From the NCBI GenBank assembly GCA_002441205.1, contig DJVN01000145.1:17912-32509 (forward strand): a stretch of 14,598 nucleotides of DNA. The letters run 5' to 3'. The stretch comes from Syntrophaceae bacterium UBA6255. GTDB lineage: Bacteria; Desulfobacterota; Syntrophia; Syntrophales; Smithellaceae. Both the position numbers and the translations under genes were made by a program. The notes below the pieces were generated by a model. It did no database searches. It was given only the letters and a program-made list of their open reading frames with translations, and was not told the origin of the DNA. Positions 5,418-11,778 of this stretch are shown piece after piece (the first letter of the stretch is position 1; each line of letters opens with the position of its first letter).

Positions 5418-5677
5418 ATCCACCGCGGGGCGTGGATTTCTTAATATAGCCTTAAAATTGGGTGCATTCCCCAACTGCACCGCAATTCGGACTGTTCGGA
5501 GAGAGCAGTCCTCACCAATATCCACCTCCGTCCCGATTGACATCGGGACACCTCCGCCAACGGAGGACATGAAGTGACAATATTTATAACGGTAACACCG
5601 TCTCGCAGGCGGGTCATGGTACCCTTGATGGTGTATCCAGTATTATCAATTATTACCTGGTTTCCGGCTTCCGCCGG
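5418..5677. repeat. Cluster of short palindromes (REP-like) between convergent genes
   Basis: The 576-nt stretch 5145-5720 has no intact gene. Its right half holds seven perfect short inverted repeats: ATCCAC/GTGGAT (5418-5437), GGTGCA/TGCACC (5461-5481), GGACTG/CAGTCC (5489-5511), GTCCCGAT/ATCGGGAC (5530-5549), CCTCCG/CGGAGG (5551-5566), ACGGT/ACCGT (5589-5601) and CCGGC/GCCGG (5664-5677). The last resembles the common extragenic hairpin type with a TTCC loop. No T-tract follows any of them, so simple terminators are unlikely. Extragenic palindromes between convergent genes often stabilise mRNA or bind gyrase or integration host factor. They can also be remnants of a small non-autonomous element. 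Confidence 0.6.
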
Positions 5678-5720
5678 GACGACGCCTGGATTAATGCTAA
5701 TGTTTATATTTTCCGACGTT

Positions 5721-6704
5721 TTAGAAAATATTTTTCACGCGTTCGATATCAGATTTGGCCTCGGATACTATCCTCTCGATAAGTTCTTTGCATGTGGGGA
5801 TATCCTTCACCAACCCGACCGATTGCCCCATCATCATCGGGGCGCTGTCCACATCGCCGAATTCCCAGGCCTGCTTTATCCTTTCTCCGGCAATCAGCGG
5901 AATGAGTTTTTCCAGTCCGCCGCCCGTTGATTCCACAGCCAGAACTTCTTCCGCCAGCTTATTTTTGATAGCCCGTCCCTGTAGACCGATCGATTTACAA
6001 ATAAGCGTTGTTTCGAATTCCTGCCGTTTGATTATTTCGTGCTTGATGTTATCGTGCGCCTCACACTCTTTGGTGGCAACGAAACGAGTCGCCATCATAA
6101 CGCCCTGAGCGCCGAGAGCAAGCGCCGCCGCAAAGGTGCGCCCATCGGCAACCCCGCCGACAGTCACCACCGGAATTTTCACAGTTTCGGCAATACGCGG
6201 TGTTAAAATCATCGTCGTCACATCGTCATTGAGCGGGTGGCCGCCTTCTTCAATACCCGCAGCGTAAATTCCATCGTACCCGGCCTTTTCAGCGTGAACG
6301 GCATGACGCACTGATCCCACCTTGTGGAATAGTTTCACGCCGGCTTTTTTCAGAATCTCTATAAATTCTTTTCCCACTGCCTTGTCCAGCGGCGTTCCCG
6401 ATATTTCAAGTCCGGCAACTTTTTCCTCGGCGCAAACCTTCAGATACATTTTGTGATGTTCCGCTGTAATATGAACCGACGGCAGAATGGTGACATTTAC
6501 CATGAAAGGTTTACCCGTCAGTTTTCGTGTCTGTCGGATGGCGTCACGAAGCTCTTCTTCCGTGGAATAATTGCCGGCAGTCAGATTTCCCATGCCTCCG
6601 GCGTTGGATACGGCAGCGCATAGTGTCGGCTTACAAAGCCACATCATGGCGCCACATATAATCGGATATTTGATCCCGAACATTTCGGTAATGGCTGTTT
6701 TCAT
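5721..6704 (-). CDS. Nitronate monooxygenase / 2-nitropropane dioxygenase-like flavoprotein
   Basis: The 327-residue FMN-binding TIM-barrel protein belongs to the nitronate monooxygenase/FabK superfamily. Signatures in order are YPIICGAMMW (13-22, the PIxxxPM strand), AGGMGNLTAG (35-44), GLEISG (98-103), the active-site-type GIEEGGH (150-156), the phosphate-binding TVGGVADGR (181-189) and GVMMATRF (201-208). Members oxidise nitronates or, like FabK, reduce enoyl thioesters; the fold alone does not decide. It lies 51 nt downstream of a crotonase-type isomerase on the same strand, in a locus of CoA-thioester enzymes. I therefore infer that it may act on an acyl-CoA or enoyl-CoA intermediate, or detoxify a nitroacid such as 3-nitropropionate. 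In an anaerobe, oxygen-dependent activity is unlikely. The start is ATG 6704, with a weak AAGG upstream. Confidence 0.85.
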   Translation of the reverse strand: MKTAITEMFGIKYPIICGAMMWLCKPTLCAAVSNAGGMGNLTAGNYSTEEELRDAIRQTRKLTGKPFMVNVTILPSVHITAEHHKMYLKVCAEEKVAGLEISGTPLDKAVGKEFIEILKKAGVKLFHKVGSVRHAVHAEKAGYDGIYAAGIEEGGHPLNDDVTTMILTPRIAETVKIPVVTVGGVADGRTFAAALALGAQGVMMATRFVATKECEAHDNIKHEIIKRQEFETTLICKSIGLQGRAIKNKLAEEVLAVESTGGGLEKLIPLIAGERIKQAWEFGDVDSAPMMMGQSVGLVKDIPTCKELIERIVSEAKSDIERVKNIF

Positions 6705-6755
6705 CTGTCTTAACCTTTTTTATTTTCAATCGTTGTAATAAATTTGATTGTACCG

Positions 6756-7481
6756 CTAATCCATCATGACGAGAGAACTAATCCTGGCTGTTGGCGGCAT
6801 AAAGTCATCATCCAGAACCTTGATTATGTCCGCGTACAGTCTTTTTTTCAACTCGCCGAAAATTCCACGTTTCTTCTGGAATGTTTTGGCAAAAGCCAAT
6901 GAAGAGGCCATCAATTCTTCCTGATTGGCGCAGGCCTTCACAATAATGTTGTGCTTCTCCAACTCGGGCGCGGTGTAACGATTTCCGGTCAGCTGCATTT
7001 GCGATAATATGTGCGGAGAAATAGCTTTCTTGACAAAAGCGTTCATGCCCCAGCGAAAAGGAATGCCGATGTTTACTTCCGGAAAGCAGAAGAATCCTCT
7101 GTCCGAACGCATAAAGCGAAAATCGCAAGCACAAGACAAGATCGAACCATTCCCGAAAGCATGGCCGTTGATAGCAGCAATCACCGGCACCGGATATAGA
7201 AGCAGTTTCTTAAAAACCACATCCATTTCATTGATGAAATCACAGACCGGTTGATGTTCATTTTTATTCATATGCCCCATGATCCATTCCACGTCGATGC
7301 CCTGAGAAAAATTTTTCGCGTCGCTGGACGTAATAATCAAAGCAGTGACTGTTTTATCCGCAATGATTTCGTCGAGCATCGCGTTTAAGGTTTTGGCAAA
7401 CACCAGATTCTGCCTGTTTTCACCATTGGTGAGGGTTATCATTGCCACGGTTTCATCTTTGGTCCAGTTCATGATAGACAT
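6756..7481 (-). CDS. Enoyl-CoA hydratase/isomerase family protein, probable delta3-delta2-enoyl-CoA isomerase
   Basis: The 241-residue crotonase-fold protein has the two oxyanion-hole segments, KNFSQGID (residues 56-63) and INGHAFGNG (104-112). In the second segment the hydratase glutamate equivalent to Glu144 of rat mitochondrial hydratase is replaced by SI (113-114). The later acidic position, FPE (Glu135), is kept. A single glutamate followed by VNIGIPFRW resembles delta3-delta2-enoyl-CoA isomerases of the plant/fungal type and argues against simple hydratase activity. It would move a double bond in an enoyl-CoA, a step adjacent to vinylacetyl-CoA/crotonyl-CoA chemistry in the divergently transcribed dehydratase. 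The start ATG 7481 has GAGAGG upstream, inside the end of a short upstream ORF, so translation may be coupled. It forms an operon with the flavoprotein gene. Confidence 0.8.
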   Translation of the reverse strand: MSIMNWTKDETVAMITLTNGENRQNLVFAKTLNAMLDEIIADKTVTALIITSSDAKNFSQGIDVEWIMGHMNKNEHQPVCDFINEMDVVFKKLLLYPVPVIAAINGHAFGNGSILSCACDFRFMRSDRGFFCFPEVNIGIPFRWGMNAFVKKAISPHILSQMQLTGNRYTAPELEKHNIIVKACANQEELMASSLAFAKTFQKKRGIFGELKKRLYADIIKVLDDDFMPPTARISSLVMMD

Positions 7482-7486
7482 ACGTT

Positions 7487-7681
7487 TTACCTCTCTTTTT
7501 CAAAATGTAATACAACAGCCCCAGGGGCCATATTTTTAACTATTTCAATAACATAAAAACTTCTTTCATCTGTCAAAATCATGAAATCAGTTGTGCGAGT
7601 ATAAGTAGTACCCTCGGGGATGTCAAGAATATAATCGGCTTGAATGACCTTGAAATTTATCGGACAAAGTATTACGTTAAT
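7487..7681 (-). CDS. Small hidden ORF upstream of the isomerase; start codon unclear
   Basis: A minus-strand frame is open from 7681 (just after an in-frame TGA) to TAA 7489-7487, giving 64 codons that read like real protein: VIQADYILDIPEGTTYTR, then DFMILTDERSFYVIEIVK, then NMAPGAVVLHFEKER. The only ATG is at 7582-7580, which gives 31 residues. The upstream half also looks coding but has no ATG, GTG or TTG. Its stop is 5 nt before the isomerase ATG, and its last codons GAG-AGG form that gene's ribosome binding site, which is typical of operon coupling. Either a non-standard start such as ATT is used, the 31-residue form is made from a nearly leaderless mRNA, or this is the 3' remnant of a lost gene. 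I do not recognise a family. Mixed hydrophobic and charged composition suggests a small soluble beta-rich domain. Confidence 0.45.
   Translation of the reverse strand: MNVILCPINFKVIQADYILDIPEGTTYTRTTDFMILTDERSFYVIEIVKNMAPGAVVLHFEKER
7598..7626 (-). promoter_or_regulatory. Sigma70-like promoter facing the isomerase operon
   Basis: On the minus strand TTGACA (7626-7621) is followed after 17 nt by TATACT (7603-7598), a 6/6 and 5/6 match. The start point would be about 7591, only about 8 nt before the ATG at 7582. It lies inside the open small ORF, so it and the long version of that ORF are probably alternatives. Confidence 0.55.
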
Positions 7682-7691
7682 TCAAACGTAA
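7672..7691. promoter_or_regulatory. Perfect inverted repeat, candidate operator between divergent catabolic genes
   Basis: TTACGTT (7672-7678) and AACGTAA (7685-7691) are perfect reverse complements with a 6-nt spacer, 27 nt upstream of the dehydratase ribosome binding site. The size and symmetry fit a dimeric regulator site. It does not resemble the palindromes before the TetR gene, so the regulator is probably encoded elsewhere. Confidence 0.4.
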
Positions 7692-7731
7692 GTTGAAATT
7701 TTCTCTGTAATATTAATAGGAGGTTCCCAAA

Positions 7732-9189
7732 ATGCCATTAAAAACCGCTGAGCAGTATGAAGAAAGCCTGCGCAAAATGAACTTAAAAGTCTATCTGCTG
7801 GGAGAACAAGTAAAAATCCCAGTGGATCATCCGATCATCCGACCTTCCATGAATTCCGTCAAAATGACGTACGCCCTGGCTCAAAATCCAGAACATGAAG
7901 ATTTAATGACGGCAAAATCTCATCTGACAGGAGAAAAAATAAATCGTTTCTGCCATCTTCATCAAAGCACTGAGGACTTGGTCAAGAAGGTAAAAATGCA
8001 GCGCCTGCTGGGACAGAAAACGGGATCTTGTTTTCAACGATGCGTTGGAATGGACGCTATCAATGCCGTGGACAGCGTCACGTTCGAAATGGATAAAAAA
8101 CTCGGCACTAAATATCATGAGCGTTTTACCAAGTTTTTAAAAATGATTCAGGAGCAAGATTTGGTTGTGGACGGCGCTATGACCGATCCCAAGGGAGACC
8201 GCAGCCTGTCCCCCAGCAAGCAAGCCGATCCTGATTTATACACGCACATCGTGGAAAAAAGAAAGGACGGCATCGTGGTGAGAGGTGCCAAGGCTCATCA
8301 GACAGGAGCCATTAATTCCCACTGGATTTTAGTTATGCCGACGATAGCCATGACCAAGGAAGACGCCGATTACGCGGTATCTTTTGTAGCGCCTGCCGAC
8401 GCGGAAGGCATATCCTACATTTATGGAAGACAATCCTGCGACACGCGAAAACTCGAAGGTTGCGAAATCGATGTCGGCAACCGGCAGTTCGGCGGTCACG
8501 AAGCACTCATGGTTTTTGACGATTTATTCGTCCCCTGGGGAAATGTGTTTATGTGCGGGGAATACGATTTCAGCGGCGCTCTGGTGGAACGATTTGCCGG
8601 TTATCATCGCCAGAGTTACGGCGGATGCAAAGTCGGCGTCGGCGACGTGCTCATCGGCGCGGCGGCTCTGGCCGCCGATTACAACGGCGCTTCCAAAGCG
8701 TCTCACGTTAAAGATAAACTGATTGAAATGACACATCTTAATGAAACTCTATTCTCCTGCGGAATTGCCTGCTCGGCGCAGGGGCACAAAACCGCTTCCG
8801 GCACATATCTGATTGATTTATTGCTGGCCAACGTCTGCAAACAAAACGTGACCAGATTCCCTTATGAAATCGCCCGGCTCGCGGAAGATATTGCCGGAGG
8901 ATTGATGGTTACCATGGCCTCGGAAAAAGATTTGCGTCATCCGGAAATCGGCAAAATCGTCGAAAAATATTTTAAAGGAATAGCTTCTGTGCCCACAGAA
9001 AACCGTTGCCGCATTTTAAGACTAGTGGAAAATATCACATTGGGCACGGCCGCTGTCGGCTATCGCACGGAATCCATGCATGGCGCCGGTTCGCCGCAGG
9101 CCCAGCGCATCATGATTTCCCGCCAGGGCAATCTGGAACAGAAAAAGCAACTGGCCAAAGAAATCGCGGGGATTAATGAGACTCGTTGA
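7732..9189 (+). CDS. abfD: 4-hydroxybutyryl-CoA dehydratase / vinylacetyl-CoA delta-isomerase family
   Basis: The 485-residue protein matches AbfD, the homotetrameric FAD/[4Fe-4S] enzyme that dehydrates 4-hydroxybutyryl-CoA to crotonyl-CoA by a ketyl-radical route and isomerises vinylacetyl-CoA. Cluster ligands of the Clostridium enzyme (C99, C103, H292, C299) are all present, as C100 and C104 in CFQRC and H292 and C299 in HRQSYGGC. Residues reported as catalytic are also kept: Thr191 (T190), Glu257 in GGHEAL, Tyr296, Lys300, and Glu447 in TESMHGAGSPQAQR (counterpart of E455; numbering of the known enzyme is from memory). Length is normal. ATG 7732 follows AGGAGGT. It diverges from the isomerase/flavoprotein operon and is followed by a strong hairpin. 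Expected role: conversion of a 4-hydroxyacyl-CoA to an enoyl-CoA in an anaerobe. A variant substrate is possible. Confidence 0.88.
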   Translation: MPLKTAEQYEESLRKMNLKVYLLGEQVKIPVDHPIIRPSMNSVKMTYALAQNPEHEDLMTAKSHLTGEKINRFCHLHQSTEDLVKKVKMQRLLGQKTGSCFQRCVGMDAINAVDSVTFEMDKKLGTKYHERFTKFLKMIQEQDLVVDGAMTDPKGDRSLSPSKQADPDLYTHIVEKRKDGIVVRGAKAHQTGAINSHWILVMPTIAMTKEDADYAVSFVAPADAEGISYIYGRQSCDTRKLEGCEIDVGNRQFGGHEALMVFDDLFVPWGNVFMCGEYDFSGALVERFAGYHRQSYGGCKVGVGDVLIGAAALAADYNGASKASHVKDKLIEMTHLNETLFSCGIACSAQGHKTASGTYLIDLLLANVCKQNVTRFPYEIARLAEDIAGGLMVTMASEKDLRHPEIGKIVEKYFKGIASVPTENRCRILRLVENITLGTAAVGYRTESMHGAGSPQAQRIMISRQGNLEQKKQLAKEIAGINETR

Positions 9190-9224
9190 GAGCGAATAAA
9201 GTGATGCTCGAAACGTTAGTCGAA

Positions 9225-9254
9225 TTATCCCAGGCGCATAGCGCCGCGGGATAA
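9225..9254. terminator. Strong hairpin after the dehydratase gene, no T-tract
   Basis: TTATCCC (9225-9231) pairs with GGGATAA (9248-9254). Inside it GGCGC pairs with GCGCC around a 3-nt ATA loop, giving about 12 base pairs with a small asymmetric internal loop. It lies 36 nt after the stop. The following bases are AGATTGAATT and not a T-run, so it may be a mRNA-stabilising or factor-dependent structure rather than a classical terminator. Confidence 0.5.
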
Positions 9255-9307
9255 AGATTGAATTAAATATTATTTCCTCTAATTCCTCTGTTAAATAAAG
9301 GATGATA

Positions 9308-10006
9308 ATGACCAGACATCATCAAAAAGAACTTGAGTTAATCTATGCAGAAAAAGCTGCTGAATTACTTAATGAGTTCTGGGAAATAGAACCGTCACCG
9401 AATGAAACCAGTTGGCCCGACTTGCTGGTCAAGATAGAATCGGAAACATTTGGCTTAGAGGTCAGAGAAATATATTTAGATGAATCGCGCAAGGGATCTA
9501 CAAAGAAAGCCTATGAAAAAATGAATTTGAAAAATATTCAAAAATTGGCTGATGCTTATTACAATACAAATTATCCCCCTATCAAAGTTGATTTACTCGG
9601 AAATATCGAAGCTCATGATAAATTATTAAATGCAATTATAAGTGAAGTGTCTCAACTTAAAAAGCTTGAACAAAGACGGATAGAACTCTATAGCAATTGT
9701 GTGATTTATCTGCGCAGGCTTCCCAATAATATGAATAAATATAAAAGATGGAACCACATATCTGACAAAGTAGGCTTGGTACGTAATATTGATGAAGATA
9801 TTATCAAAAGAGTTATATTAAAAAAATCCAAGAAGCTTTCAAAATATTCAAAAAACATATCTGACGTGAGATTGCTCCTCGTCAGCAATAGGATATTCAA
9901 CTCGGGCAAAACACAATTGAATAGTGAAATCACATTCGATAGATGTGGTTTCAACACAATTTATTATTTGTCATACCCGGAAACGGTATGGAAGTTAAAT
10001 AATTAA
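9308..10006 (+). CDS. Hypothetical protein with PD-(D/E)XK nuclease-like N-terminus
   Basis: The ATG at 9308 is preferred to the one at 9302 because AAAGGA ends immediately before the latter. The 232-residue, lysine- and asparagine-rich protein has a segment SWPDLLVKI (35-43) followed by TFGLEVREI (47-55). This PD...(I/L)EV spacing is seen in many small PD-(D/E)XK nuclease-like proteins, but the expected lysine after EV is Arg53 (E51-V-R53). The rest is helical and charged (about 60-190) with no other motif that I recognise. Base composition is visibly more AT-rich than the flanking catabolic genes, which suggests recent acquisition. It stands alone, with no methyltransferase or partner nuclease nearby, so a restriction role is unsupported. 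The nuclease call is tentative. Confidence 0.5.
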   Translation: MTRHHQKELELIYAEKAAELLNEFWEIEPSPNETSWPDLLVKIESETFGLEVREIYLDESRKGSTKKAYEKMNLKNIQKLADAYYNTNYPPIKVDLLGNIEAHDKLLNAIISEVSQLKKLEQRRIELYSNCVIYLRRLPNNMNKYKRWNHISDKVGLVRNIDEDIIKRVILKKSKKLSKYSKNISDVRLLLVSNRIFNSGKTQLNSEITFDRCGFNTIYYLSYPETVWKLNN

Positions 10007-10116
10007 CAAAGCTCTAAATCGATCGCAGCCTTATGAAACGCAACGGATCAGGTTGTGGCTAGCATTACAGCATTATTATAAACATCAAATTAAAAAAAGT
10101 GAGATAGGTGTTTAAT

Positions 10117-10446
10117 ATGAAAATTATTGCAGTATTTAAGTATTTATTAGCTTTATTAGGTGTTATATTTCTTTTTATAAATTGGAAAGTATCCATAGCA
10201 CTATATTCTATTGGATTGCTTCTTCATGTCTTCCCATCTGGCCCAAGAGCATTACTTAATTTTCTGAGTGGCTATTCACTTCTAGCTGGAATAATTAGTC
10301 TATTCTTTGATTGGCGGATGGGCATAGGCCTTATTGTGTTAAGCCTTCTCATTGCAAAGTTCCGCGTGTGGGGTGATCGTAAAAATGCGGACTATTATGG
10401 GAATAATGTGAATATAACAGAGAAACTTGATAAAGAGTCTGAATAA
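10117..10446 (+). CDS. Small membrane protein with an internal duplication
   Basis: ATG 10117 is chosen because TAGGTG lies 6 nt upstream; a GTG at 10108 would add three residues. The 109-residue protein has two similar hydrophobic hairpins. Residues 10-37 (LLALLGVIFLFINWKVSIAL...) and residues 54-81 (SLLAGIISLFFDWRMGIGLI...) both read LLxxxxxxFxxWxxxIxLxxxxLL. A short soluble loop with FPSGPRA separates them, and a polar tail of about 28 residues follows. Four short membrane segments are likely. It is AT-rich like the preceding gene and lies 110 nt after it on the same strand, so the two may form one acquired segment. The family and function are not recognised. Confidence 0.55.
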   Translation: MKIIAVFKYLLALLGVIFLFINWKVSIALYSIGLLLHVFPSGPRALLNFLSGYSLLAGIISLFFDWRMGIGLIVLSLLIAKFRVWGDRKNADYYGNNVNITEKLDKESE

Positions 10447-10505
10447 ATCTAACAATCTGGCAATACTATAATAGTTTTTCTAATTCGGAATACATATGGT
10501 TTGAC

Positions 10506-10808
10506 ATGAAGCTGATAGGCATAAAATACTGCGGCGGATGCAATCCTGTTATTGATAGAGAAAATCTTGTTCAGGAAATAAAAAAGCTGCTGCCACCGGA
10601 ATTTATTCTGGCAAACAGCCAAACCAATAAACAATGGGACATCGGAATTCTCGTCTGCGGCTGCCTGACCGCTTGCGCGGACAAACCTGACTTTAAAAAG
10701 CTTGCTAAGAAGTGGATTATCGTTGCCGGTGATTCAGTTGATCTGAAAAGCGCGCCGGCAGAAAAACTGGCTGATATTATCGCAGCCCAGATAAAGAAAT
10801 CCATATAA
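10506..10808 (+). CDS. Small cysteine-motif protein (CGGC...CGC)
   Basis: The 100-residue protein begins KLIGIKYCGGCNPVIDR, with Cys9 and Cys12 on the first strand/turn, and carries a second cluster VCGCLTAC with Cys51, Cys53 and Cys57. Alternating strands and helices (GIKYC, an amphipathic helix at 18-30, DIGILVCGC, WIIVAGDSV, a C-terminal helix 84-98) suggest a small thioredoxin-like or Fe-S/metal-binding fold. I remember similar IKYCGGCNPxxDR proteins in anaerobes but cannot give a verified function. The start has no good ribosome binding site, so it is less certain. A perfect TATAAT at 10467-10472 lies at a suitable distance upstream without a recognisable -35. It may serve redox or metal handling for the neighbouring [4Fe-4S] dehydratases (inference). 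Confidence 0.6.
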   Translation: MKLIGIKYCGGCNPVIDRENLVQEIKKLLPPEFILANSQTNKQWDIGILVCGCLTACADKPDFKKLAKKWIIVAGDSVDLKSAPAEKLADIIAAQIKKSI

Positions 10809-10942
10809 CAAATCACTTTCTCCCGACATTTTTCCCCCAATTATTAAATCCCACAGCAATCAAGTATTATCGATTGTCCTTTCGCCGAGTAACTAACGGT
10901 TTTATAATCCTTATATTGGTGTATCACTAGTTAATGACAATC

Positions 10943-10969
10943 TATTTTCATAGTATGACTATGAAAATA
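10943..10969. promoter_or_regulatory. 27-bp near-perfect palindrome, primary TetR operator candidate
   Basis: The arm TATTTTCATAGT (10943-10954) and its exact reverse complement (10958-10969) are separated by ATG. Twelve-base perfect arms are very unlikely by chance, and the site sits just upstream of the -35 of the TetR operon promoter. Autoregulation by the TetR protein encoded 67 nt downstream is the simplest reading. Confidence 0.75.
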
Positions 10970-10975
10970 AAATAA

Positions 10976-11000
10976 TTATTGACAGTCGTACTATGATAAT
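10976..11000. promoter_or_regulatory. Second, degenerate copy of the operator over the promoter
   Basis: ACTATGATAAT (10990-11000) repeats the right arm of the upstream palindrome with one mismatch. The left arm TTATTGACAGT (10976-10986) matches at 7 of 11 positions. The centres of the two sites are 32 bp apart, about three helical turns. This copy covers the -35 and the spacer. Confidence 0.5.
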
Positions 11001-11007
11001 GTATCTT
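10979..11007 (+). promoter_or_regulatory. Sigma70 promoter of the tetR-dehydratase-SDR operon
   Basis: TTGACA (10979-10984), 17 nt, then TATCTT (11002-11007; 4/6 match). The start point is near 11014, about 22 nt before the tetR ATG, with GGAGG at 11023-11027. The second operator copy overlaps the -35. Confidence 0.65.
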
Positions 11008-11035
11008 ATAGACGTTTCCGACGGAGGATAAGATT

Positions 11036-11749
11036 ATGACGGATAAGCACAGGCCGAAGACCAGAAAAGACCGCATTATGGATGCCGCTTTGCGCATTTT
11101 TGCCGAGAAAGGTTTTCAAAACGCAACCATTACTGAGATCAGCAAAAAAGCGGGGGTTTCGGAAGCCACCATTTACGAATACTTCGGCACCAAGGAAGAT
11201 TTGCTTTTTGCCATTCCCGAAAAAATATCCAACGACACTTACGAGGCATCATCAAACGTCATCCCTTACATCAAAGGCGTCGAGGGGAAAATCAGGGCCA
11301 TCCTGCTTTTTTATGTTCAGCTCTATCAAACCAATCCGGACTATTCCGCCCTGGTGTTGTTGCAACTCATGTCCAACAAACGTTTTCGTCAGACCCCCGC
11401 CCATGCGGCAATCCGCAAATCGTCGCATGGTCTTCTGGACTGCATCCGGGAGGGAATTGCCGACGGCACGTTTAAGAAAGATGCCAATCCCTACCTGATC
11501 CGTTCCATGCTGATGGGAGCCATCGAACATTTATTCATCCACTGGCACATGCAGGGCATGCCGAAGCAGAAGACAAGCGTCGCGGATATGCTCGATCCTC
11601 TGATTGAAATTGTTTTTGACGGTATCCGCGCCCGGAAAAAAGAAGATGCCGGCCAGATTCTTTACTTGAAGCTGGACGATACCGGTGTCCTGGAAAAAAC
11701 CTTAAAGAAAAAAGAGCAGGAAACCTCCTCTAAAAATAAAACCAAATAA
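11036..11749 (+). CDS. TetR/AcrR-family transcriptional regulator
   Basis: The 237-residue protein has a canonical N-terminal TetR DNA-binding domain: RIMDAALRIFAEKGF (13-27), then the helix-turn-helix ATITEISKKAGVSEATIYEY (30-49) and FGTKEDLL (50-57). The remaining helical domain (about 60-205) would bind a ligand and form the dimer. FIHWHMQG near 165-172 gives aromatic and histidine residues typical of a pocket, and an unusual lysine-rich tail (about 220-237) extends past the normal end. It is the first gene of an operon, 29 nt before a dehydratase-family gene, and its own promoter carries two palindromic sites. I infer autorepression relieved by a CoA thioester or acid used by the operon, as with other fatty-acid-linked TetR proteins. 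The ligand is not known. Confidence 0.92.
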   Translation: MTDKHRPKTRKDRIMDAALRIFAEKGFQNATITEISKKAGVSEATIYEYFGTKEDLLFAIPEKISNDTYEASSNVIPYIKGVEGKIRAILLFYVQLYQTNPDYSALVLLQLMSNKRFRQTPAHAAIRKSSHGLLDCIREGIADGTFKKDANPYLIRSMLMGAIEHLFIHWHMQGMPKQKTSVADMLDPLIEIVFDGIRARKKEDAGQILYLKLDDTGVLEKTLKKKEQETSSKNKTK

Positions 11750-11778
11750 CCATTTTAAACAAACAAAGGGGTGCCACC

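Noticed and set aside
5418..5677. CRISPR array
   Set aside because: The palindromes differ from one another and there are no regular direct repeats or spacers.
10502..10507. TTGACA as a promoter -35 before the CGGC protein
   Set aside because: It overlaps the start codon of the gene, so it cannot drive that gene; no matching -10 follows.
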